Origin: Candidatus Eiseniibacteriota bacterium
GTDB taxonomy: Bacteria > Joyebacterota > Joyebacteria > Joyebacterales > Joyebacteraceae
Reading direction: 5' to 3'
Assembly: GCA_030639555.1 (NCBI GenBank)
Contig: DAOWCM010000161.1
Coordinates: 1-5,218 of the forward strand
DNA: 5,218 nucleotides
Shown: positions 1 through 4,321 of the stretch, piece after piece
Layout: each line of letters opens with the position of its first letter
Position numbering within the stretch: the stretch's first letter is position 1
Program-made: the position numbers and the translations under genes
The notes under the pieces: generated by a model
What the model was told of the DNA's origin: nothing
Seen by the model: the letters and a program-made list of their open reading frames with translations, nothing else
Database searches by the model: none

Positions 1-959
1 CGGATGTCCGCGGAGAAGGGGGTCGACACGATGTTCTGCTCCATCGCCGCGTACATGTAGAGCTTGTTCGGGTTGATCGCCCGCGTTCTCTCGTCCAGCA
101 CGAACGGCGCGATCCCGACCGTGGCGTGAGAGAGGTGCGCCGGCAGCTCCTCATAGGGAACGCGGCCCGTGAAGACAATGTGGTCCGGGTATTCCCCGGC
201 GAGAGTCTCTGCCATCGCCCTCGCTCCCTCGAACACCCTTCCGATGCAAACGACACCCGTCCTCGCCTGCAGATCGGACAGCGCCCCCGCCAGAGCCTCT
301 AGAACGTCGAAGTCGATCCGGTCATCGACCGATCCCACGTACGCGACGAGCTGAGTGCAGTCACCAACAGGGCTCTCTGCGATGAGCGCCGGGAGCGGCC
401 CCTCGCGTCTCCCCGTGAAGATCTCCAGGTCGACCCCGTTCCCCACGACCATTCCGCGGCCGCACACGTCGCGCAGACGCGCCGACGACGATACGACCTC
501 GGTGGCGCCGGCAACTAAGTTCCGGAAGACGCGCTCCGCGGCATCCGGGCAGGCGGGGTAGAACTCCGTGTGAAGGTCGTTGCAGTCGTAGACGACAGGG
601 ATCCCGAGCTCCTTGATGCGAGGAACGATCGGTGCGGCCCATATGTAGGAGCAGACGACGACGTCCGGTCCAAAAGAATGCACCCTCCTGAGGAGTGCGC
701 GGAGTCCGGTGCTCGAAAGAATTCCCGTGAGCGCTCTGACGGGGGCGATATTCGAGTCGGGCTTCGGGAGCGGGAGCGAGGCGTAGCGGACGCGCGGGTG
801 CCGCGCGTCGGTCCTTTCCCGGAAGCTGTTCTCGCCCGCACGGGCGTTGACCGGGGAGAGGAAGAGCACGTCCCAGTCGTCGGGGAACCGGCGCACGAGC
901 TGGTGCTTCCGCGAGACCTGGGACAGCCACTGCACTTCCGATATGTAGAGGACCCTCAT
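1..959 (-). CDS. GT4-like (GT-B fold) glycosyltransferase, C-terminus cut by window edge
   Basis: A cytoplasmic or membrane-associated glycosyltransferase that probably moves a sugar from a nucleotide-sugar donor onto a cell-surface glycan; donor and acceptor cannot be told from sequence. The frame is open from the ATG at 957-959 to the left edge: 319 codons with no stop. The N-terminal Rossmann half begins MRVLYISEVQW. An acidic-His loop, VYDCNDLH, lies at residues 124-130. The interdomain motif GNGVDLEIF (Asn174) is typical of GT4 enzymes. The donor-binding half starts near residue 205 (AYVGSVDDRIDFD) and continues through FTGRVPYEELPAHL, GIAPF and NPNKLYMYAA (296-305). The overall pattern resembles TuaH-like transferases of envelope polysaccharide pathways. 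The usual length is about 370-400 residues, so roughly 50-80 are missing. The start is supported by GGAG (complement of 966-969) six bases upstream. Oddity: Met302 sits where relatives usually have Glu. Fold assignment is firm, specificity unknown. Confidence 0.88.
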   Translation of the reverse strand, partial: MRVLYISEVQWLSQVSRKHQLVRRFPDDWDVLFLSPVNARAGENSFRERTDARHPRVRYASLPLPKPDSNIAPVRALTGILSSTGLRALLRRVHSFGPDVVVCSYIWAAPIVPRIKELGIPVVYDCNDLHTEFYPACPDAAERVFRNLVAGATEVVSSSARLRDVCGRGMVVGNGVDLEIFTGRREGPLPALIAESPVGDCTQLVAYVGSVDDRIDFDVLEALAGALSDLQARTGVVCIGRVFEGARAMAETLAGEYPDHIVFTGRVPYEELPAHLSHATVGIAPFVLDERTRAINPNKLYMYAAMEQNIVSTPFSADI

Positions 960-997
960 GTCGTTCTCCGTCCGCCAGCGTGCCCGAAGCGCCACAC

Positions 998-1026
998 AGT
1001 CTAGCGGTTGGGTCGCGTGGTCGCAA
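998..1026 (-). promoter_or_regulatory. Probable sigma70 promoter of the glycosyltransferase
   Basis: Read on the minus strand, a -35 TTGCGA (complement of 1021-1026) and a -10 TAGACT (complement of 998-1003) are separated by 17 bases. Each hexamer matches consensus at 4 of 6 positions. The implied start of transcription is about 30 bases before the ATG. Moderate support only, because it rests on motif match and position. Confidence 0.35.
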
Positions 1027-1030
1027 CCGC
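1004..1030. promoter_or_regulatory. Operator-like dyad in the divergent promoter region
   Basis: GCGGTTG (1004-1010) and CAACCGC (1024-1030) form a perfect 7-bp inverted repeat with a 13-base centre, 27 bp in total. Inside it GGTCGC occurs twice, 8 bases apart (1011-1016 and 1019-1024). The dyad covers the spacer and -35 box of the glycosyltransferase promoter and ends 14 bases before the -35 of the divergent gene. Size and placement fit a dimeric repressor site, but no regulator gene is in the window. Confidence 0.3.
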
Positions 1031-1044
1031 AGCCTCGGGCAGAC

Positions 1045-1073
1045 GTGACAGCGTAGTCGCGAGCGTGTACAAT
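1045..1073 (+). promoter_or_regulatory. Strong sigma70 promoter of the adenosine-specific kinase family gene
   Basis: GTGACA (1045-1050, 5 of 6 consensus) and TACAAT (1068-1073, 5 of 6) are separated by exactly 17 bases. Transcription would start near 1080, leaving a short leader of about 25 bases that carries the Shine-Dalgarno site. This is one of the better promoter matches in the window. Confidence 0.6.
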
Positions 1074-1090
1074 CAGCGCGCAGAACTAAG

Positions 1091-1100
1091 GAAGGAGGTG
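1091..1100 (+). promoter_or_regulatory. Ribosome binding site deciding the GTG start at 1106
   Basis: GAAGGAGGTG is close to a full complement of the 16S rRNA 3' end. Its AGGAGG core (1093-1098) lies 7 bases before the GTG at 1106, which fixes a non-ATG start. Confidence 0.75.
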
Positions 1101-1105
1101 CGCAC

Positions 1106-1588
1106 GTGGAAACGAAGAGCGTCCCCATCAGGTTCCCCGAGGGCGCCAACATCATCCTTGGACAGAGTCACTTCATCAAAACGATCGACGACCTCTACGA
1201 GATCCTGATCAGCGCGGTACCTGGCATGAAGTTCGGAGTGGCGTTCTGCGAGGCGTCCGGTCCGTGCCTGATCCGGTTCGACGGGAACGATGAAGAGCTC
1301 AAGGCGGCGGCCGTGAAGATCGCGAGCGAAGTGGGAGCGGGCCACAGCTTCGTCATCGTGATGACTGACGGTTTCCCCATCAACGTCCTGAACGCGGTCA
1401 AGGCCTGTCCCGAGGTGTGTCGCATCTACTGCGCGACTGCCAACCCGGTCGAGGCGATCGTCGTCGAGACCGGGCAGGGCAAGGGTATCCTCGGCGTCGT
1501 TGACGGCGAGAGCCCGAAGGGCGTCGAGAACGAGGATGACATCAGAGCGCGCAGAGATTTCCTGCGGACCATCGGATACAAGAGATAG
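1106..1588 (+). CDS. Adenosine-specific kinase family protein (PF04008/DUF355 type)
   Basis: A complete 160-residue soluble protein, the usual length for this family, with no signal peptide or membrane segment. Family hallmarks are visible in order: GNDEEL (60-65), GAGHSFVI (77-84), FPINVLNAVK (90-99), the stretch PEVCRIYCATANPVE (102-116), and the glycine-rich GQGKGILGVVDG (123-134), followed by SPKGVE and a basic C-terminus ending GYKR. The family is annotated as adenosine-specific kinase on the basis of limited work on archaeal and thermophile members. The physiological reaction is not well established, and the protein lacks the PfkB and ribokinase motifs of ordinary adenosine kinases. The gene starts with GTG behind a near-perfect ribosome binding site and has its own promoter. 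It is a single-gene unit: the neighbour upstream is divergent, the one downstream convergent. Family membership is near certain from the motifs; the enzymatic role is taken from the family name. Confidence 0.92.
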   Translation: METKSVPIRFPEGANIILGQSHFIKTIDDLYEILISAVPGMKFGVAFCEASGPCLIRFDGNDEELKAAAVKIASEVGAGHSFVIVMTDGFPINVLNAVKACPEVCRIYCATANPVEAIVVETGQGKGILGVVDGESPKGVENEDDIRARRDFLRTIGYKR

Positions 1589-1685
1589 GCGCGACCCCGT
1601 ACGTGAGGTAATCCCCGAGTGTCACCCGGGAGAACAGCGCTCGCACTCTGTGTGGGGATTCCGCGCCGCCTGTCTTGGTCGCGCC
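1588..1685. repeat. Nested inverted repeats filling the gap between convergent genes
   Basis: An outer perfect 9-bp pair, GGCGCGACC (1588-1596) and GGTCGCGCC (1677-1685), encloses a 7-bp pair, AATCCCC (1610-1616) and GGGGATT (1654-1660). This continues directly into a 5-bp pair, GAGTG (1617-1621) and CACTC (1644-1648), with five bulged bases (1649-1653) on one side. The folded structure would span nearly the whole gap between the stop codons at 1588 and 1693. There is no T-run on either side, so it is not a standard intrinsic terminator, but a bidirectional transcription barrier or a 3'-end stabilising structure is plausible. Confidence 0.35.
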
Positions 1686-1692
1686 GCTTCCG

Positions 1693-2034
1693 TCAGCAGG
1701 AGAATTCGCGTATCAACTTCCGAGCATCCCCGGCCATCTCTCTCGGGATGAGCACCTTCGTCTCATCAGGAGGTGTCTCCGCCGGGAAGAGCTCGTTACT
1801 GAGGAAGCATGGTATGCCGCTCTCTTCGAGCAGCTCTCTCAACTCGCCGATGCGCTCGTCGTCCTCTGTAGTCTCGATGACGACGAGACCCTCAGCCGGA
1901 AGGTCTCCGTCGACGTCGTCTTCTTCTTCGCTCTGGCTTACCCGGTCTTCTCTTGTGACCAGAGGGACGTTGCAGTGCGGGCAGACCTCGATGGGGTCCT
2001 CGAACTCACACTCGCATTCCGGACAGGTGCCCAC
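1693..2034 (-). CDS. Small zinc-ribbon protein with DUF2007-like domain
   Basis: A complete acidic cytoplasmic protein of 113 residues. The N-terminus is a zinc ribbon: Cys4-Pro-Glu-Cys7 and Cys18-Pro-His-Cys21, with an extra Cys9 between them. An acidic linker (about 27-47, including SEEEDDVDGD) leads to a compact alpha/beta domain. In that domain LVVIETTEDDERIGELRELL (about 50-69) is followed by an ESGIPCFLSNE segment and then KVLIPREMAGDARKLIREF near the end. This is the pattern of DUF2007 (PF09413), described as a putative signal-transducing domain; the molecular role is unknown. It starts with GTG (complement of 2032-2034) behind AAGGAG (complement of 2042-2047), seven bases away. It is transcribed alone, convergent with the kinase-family gene and divergent from the phosphoesterase. 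The zinc ribbon is clear; the DUF2007 assignment is from overall pattern and less certain. Confidence 0.85.
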   Translation of the reverse strand: MGTCPECECEFEDPIEVCPHCNVPLVTREDRVSQSEEEDDVDGDLPAEGLVVIETTEDDERIGELRELLEESGIPCFLSNELFPAETPPDETKVLIPREMAGDARKLIREFSC

Positions 2035-2041
2035 GTTGTAG

Positions 2042-2047
2042 CTCCTT
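2042..2047 (-). promoter_or_regulatory. Ribosome binding site deciding the GTG start at 2034
   Basis: The minus strand reads AAGGAG here, seven bases before the GTG that begins MGTCPEC. This supports the short form with its first zinc-ribbon cysteine at residue 4. Confidence 0.65.
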
Positions 2048-2085
2048 CAAGGTGTGTCGCGAGGGGTGTTGTCTGAACGAGTAGA

Positions 2086-2113
2086 ATACTAACAACGTGC
2101 TACGCGGAGTCAA
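2086..2113 (-). promoter_or_regulatory. Probable sigma70 promoter of the zinc-ribbon gene, with AT-rich upstream tract
   Basis: On the minus strand TTGACT (complement of 2108-2113, 5 of 6 consensus) precedes TAGTAT (complement of 2086-2091, 4 of 6) with a 16-base spacer. Directly upstream of the -35, the complement of 2114-2125 is almost pure A/T, which stands out in this GC-rich DNA and looks like an UP element. The leader would be about 45 bases. Confidence 0.5.
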
Positions 2114-2125
2114 AGAAAATAATGT

Positions 2126-2388
2126 GCGGCGGCGGTCCTGGACGGCCGACGTCGGCGTGCTCGAGACGCACGTGGGTCGGGAGGCGCGACGGTGATGAGT
2201 CAGAACGTACACTCGGGTTCGGCGATCGGCCCGCCCGTGCCCCGGCGCTCCATCGGTGACGGCGGTCGGCTCTCGCTCTTGAACTCGTCGGCGGTCGGTG
2301 ATTTGCGATGAGCCTCCGGTGCACCCGCGGGGCTTCCTCCGGGCGCCACCGTCGGACCCGCGGCGCTCCCTGGGATGCGTGCGCGCGG
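2126..2388. other. GC-rich intergenic stretch without a convincing gene
   Basis: About 260 bases between the two divergent promoters. I see no tRNA, no recognised riboswitch and no coding sequence with family similarity. It contains short direct repeats: CGGCGGTCGG at 2260-2269 and 2289-2298, and ACCCGCGG at 2323-2330 and 2356-2363. In such GC-rich DNA these may be chance. One small ORF with a good ribosome binding site is listed separately. Confidence 0.5.
2192..2311 (+). CDS. Doubtful 39-codon small ORF
   Basis: The frame GTG-ATG-AGT opens at 2192 and ends at TGA 2309-2311. GGGAGG at 2179-2184 lies seven bases before the GTG. The product would be a Ser/Gly/Arg-rich peptide (MMSQNVHSGSAIG...) with no hydrophobic segment, no cysteine pair and no family I recognise. 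No good promoter is visible upstream on this strand. It could be a small protein, but chance is equally likely in open GC-rich DNA; it is listed only because of the well-placed ribosome binding site. Confidence 0.13.
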   Translation: MMSQNVHSGSAIGPPVPRRSIGDGGRLSLLNSSAVGDLR

Positions 2389-2417
2389 TTGACACCCCGG
2401 GGGACGGGAGTTAGCAT
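2389..2417 (+). promoter_or_regulatory. Sigma70 promoter of the phosphoesterase
   Basis: A perfect -35 TTGACA (2389-2394) and TAGCAT (2412-2417, 4 of 6 consensus) are separated by 17 bases. Transcription would start near 2424, giving a leader of about 68 bases before the ATG at 2492. Confidence 0.6.
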
Positions 2418-2453
2418 CGAGTTTCTTCCACCATCAGGCACATCTTGCGCTCG

Positions 2454-2482
2454 GACGGGGGGATTCCCGTCGCGGGAGGAGG
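2454..2482 (+). promoter_or_regulatory. Leader with two competing hairpins next to the ribosome binding site
   Basis: GACGGG (2454-2459) can pair with CCCGTC (2466-2471). Alternatively TCCCG (2465-2469) can pair with CGGGA (2473-2477) around a three-base loop. The two share the CCCG segment and exclude each other. The second hairpin abuts and slightly overlaps the AGGAGG ribosome binding site (2477-2482), which lies nine bases before the ATG at 2492. The geometry would allow control of translation, but the stems are short and no ligand-binding aptamer is recognisable. Confidence 0.25.
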
Positions 2483-2491
2483 TTGGTCGAC

Positions 2492-4249
2492 ATGAGAAAG
2501 ACGTTCGTGGCGTCAGCGGTTGTCGTCTGCCTGGTCGCGTGCCTCTGCCCGGCCGCGGCCGGTGACTACGCGGAGCCGCTCTTCCGGTTCGCGATACTCA
2601 GCGACCGCACCGGCGGGCACACGCCGGGCATCTACCCGCAGGTGATCGAGGAGATCAACCTCCTGAACCCCGATTTCGTGGTCACGGTCGGCGATCACAT
2701 CGAGGGATACGGGGAGGACTACGAGCGATCCGATGTTGAGTGGGATTCGCTAATGGTTCTCATAGGCGCGCTCGAGGCGCCGTTCTACATGACCCCCGGC
2801 AACCATGATATCTGGGACGACGAGTCGGAGGCCATGTACACGGCCAGAACGGGCTTCGACCCCTACTACTCGTTCGACTACGAGAACACGCACTTCGTGA
2901 TCCTCGACAACAGCCGCATCGACGCGGCCGCAGATTTCCCGGAGGAGCAGAGAGACTGGCTTGTCGCGGACCTTGCGCGGCACAGCGAGGCGGAGAACAT
3001 CTTCGTGTTCGTCCACAAGCCGCTGTGGGCGCAGACCCTCGTGTTGGGCAGACCCGATCCCCTGCACGACATCTTCCGTGAGTACGGTGTAGATGCGGTC
3101 TTCAACGGCCACCTCCACCACTACTTCACGACGGAGTTCGACGGCATCGACTACACGGTCATCGGCAGCTCGGGAGGCGGCATGTACCGGAGCGCCGAGC
3201 AGCCGGTTACCAGAGGGGAGTTCTTCCAGTTTGGCTGGGTCACCGTGACGTCTCCCGGCTACGAGCTGGCGGTCATCGACCTTGGTGGCATCTACGCGCG
3301 CGATGTGGTGACGCAGGGCGACGTCCGCGAGATCCAACGAGTGGAGAGTGAACTGATCACGGTGAGCGCCGTGAGGGTCTTCGACGACGCATCGCTCCGC
3401 GCGCCCGTGGAGGTCACGATCGAGAATGTGACGGACAGTGTCATCGACGACGTGATAGTCTGGAAAGTTCCTGAAGGGTGGACCGTCGAGCCCGAAGAGG
3501 TGATCGTAGCGGTCGACCCAGGCCAGACCGAGACCCTCACCTTCATGATGTTCAACCAGGGAGCGCTCTATCCGGCGCCGCGCATGAGCTGCCGCTATCC
3601 GCTGTCGAACGGGAAGCTGCTCGACGTCGACCTGCCGGCGCGCGTGATGAGAACGGCGGCGGGCAGGATCACGTCGGATCCTCCTGTCATCGACGGTGAT
3701 CTCTCGGACGCGTGTTGGGCGAGCTGCACACCGGTCACCGAGCTCCACGCGGCCTACGACGCGACCGTCGAGGGCAGAACTGAGTTCTCCTTCGCCTGCG
3801 ATACCGAGAACCTGTACCTCTCCGCGGTTTGCTTCGACCCGGAGATGGTGAACGTGGCGGCGAACATCGAGGAGCGGGACGGGCCGGTCTACGGCGAGGA
3901 CTGCGTGGGCTACTTCTTCCAGCCGAACCCCGGTGAGATGACCGTCTACCAGATATACGTCAATCCCCTGGGAACGGTGTTCGACCGGGAGATCACGTTC
4001 GACGAGACCATGTGGTACACCGCCAACAGGGAATGGGACGGCGAGTACGAGGTCGCCACGCTGCGCACCGACGACCGGTGGAGCGTGGAGATCAGAGTCC
4101 CGCTCGCCCAGATCGGGGGAGACATTGAGCAGTTCCCTGCCTGGAGAGCCAACTTCAGGCGGAAGCAGGCGCGAACCAGTGCGTCGGCCGACTGGCAGGT
4201 GCCCATCGACTACGACCCGAACACGTTCGGAGAAGTGGCCTTCGAGTAG
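2492..4249 (+). CDS. Exported calcineurin-like metallophosphoesterase with Ig-like and CBM9-like domains
   Basis: A 585-residue protein predicted to act outside the cytoplasm. Residues 1-24 form a Sec signal (MRK, hydrophobic core, then PAAAG); LVAC at 14-17 also fits a lipobox, so a lipoprotein is possible. Residues about 30-265 are a calcineurin-like domain with SDRTGG (37-42), GDH (67-69), GNHD (103-106), VFVHKP (172-177) and NGHLHH (205-210), the usual dimetal hydrolase order. The first motif reads Asp38-Arg-Thr40 where the classical family has Asp-x-His. Residues about 285-388 look like an Ig-like beta domain (VTIENVTDSVID, WKVPEGW). Residues about 392-585 resemble a CBM9-like domain (PPVIDGDLSDACW, FSFACDTENLYLSA, FGEVAF at the end), suggesting binding to sugars or surface glycans. 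The substrate is unknown. An in-frame TTG at 2483 is rejected as start because it abuts the ribosome binding site; ATG 2492 is nine bases from AGGAGG. Confidence 0.9.
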   Translation: MRKTFVASAVVVCLVACLCPAAAGDYAEPLFRFAILSDRTGGHTPGIYPQVIEEINLLNPDFVVTVGDHIEGYGEDYERSDVEWDSLMVLIGALEAPFYMTPGNHDIWDDESEAMYTARTGFDPYYSFDYENTHFVILDNSRIDAAADFPEEQRDWLVADLARHSEAENIFVFVHKPLWAQTLVLGRPDPLHDIFREYGVDAVFNGHLHHYFTTEFDGIDYTVIGSSGGGMYRSAEQPVTRGEFFQFGWVTVTSPGYELAVIDLGGIYARDVVTQGDVREIQRVESELITVSAVRVFDDASLRAPVEVTIENVTDSVIDDVIVWKVPEGWTVEPEEVIVAVDPGQTETLTFMMFNQGALYPAPRMSCRYPLSNGKLLDVDLPARVMRTAAGRITSDPPVIDGDLSDACWASCTPVTELHAAYDATVEGRTEFSFACDTENLYLSAVCFDPEMVNVAANIEERDGPVYGEDCVGYFFQPNPGEMTVYQIYVNPLGTVFDREITFDETMWYTANREWDGEYEVATLRTDDRWSVEIRVPLAQIGGDIEQFPAWRANFRRKQARTSASADWQVPIDYDPNTFGEVAFE

Positions 4250-4321
4250 CGTCGGACGGACGCGTCGCCGAGTTTGGGTCGGGTCGCCCTCCTCCTTGGC
4301 ACGCGCCGCGGGAGTTCCGTT
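4250..4321. other. Short gap between phosphoesterase and reductase genes
   Basis: 72 bases, GC-rich. I find no hairpin followed by a T-run and no -35/-10 pair, so readthrough from the phosphoesterase into the reductase is the simplest reading. GGGAG at 4310-4314 is the reductase's ribosome binding site, seven bases before GTG 4322. Confidence 0.4.

Noticed and set aside
570..1004. 144-codon plus-strand frame opposite the glycosyltransferase
   Set aside because: It is antisense to a well-supported coding sequence, with no family similarity.
361..1155. 264-codon minus-strand frame overlapping the glycosyltransferase
   Set aside because: It is in a different frame from the glycosyltransferase, which carries the GT4 motifs; its Arg/Pro-rich product looks like a frame shadow and it crosses the divergent promoter region.
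1675..2076. Plus-strand frames of 133 and 140 codons opposite the zinc-ribbon gene
   Set aside because: The minus strand encodes a clean CxxC...CxxC zinc ribbon with a good ribosome binding site; the plus-strand products are Ser/Leu-rich mirror frames.
2210..2240. GGTTCG-containing segment considered as a tRNA T-arm
   Set aside because: No matching acceptor stem, anticodon arm or D-arm can be built around it.
2100..2441. 113- and 129-codon minus-strand frames in the intergenic region
   Set aside because: The products are Arg/Pro/Ser-rich without motifs, and both run across predicted promoters; they look like random open frames in GC-rich DNA.
2308..2565. 85-codon frame starting ATG 2308, overlapping the small ORF stop (ATGA) and the phosphoesterase start
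   Set aside because: It runs out of frame through the phosphoesterase signal peptide, is Arg-rich, and has no family match. The ATGA overlap is probably chance.
4250..4321. Possible terminator after the phosphoesterase (GACGCGTC palindrome at 4259-4266)
   Set aside because: The palindrome is too short and has no loop, and no T-run follows.
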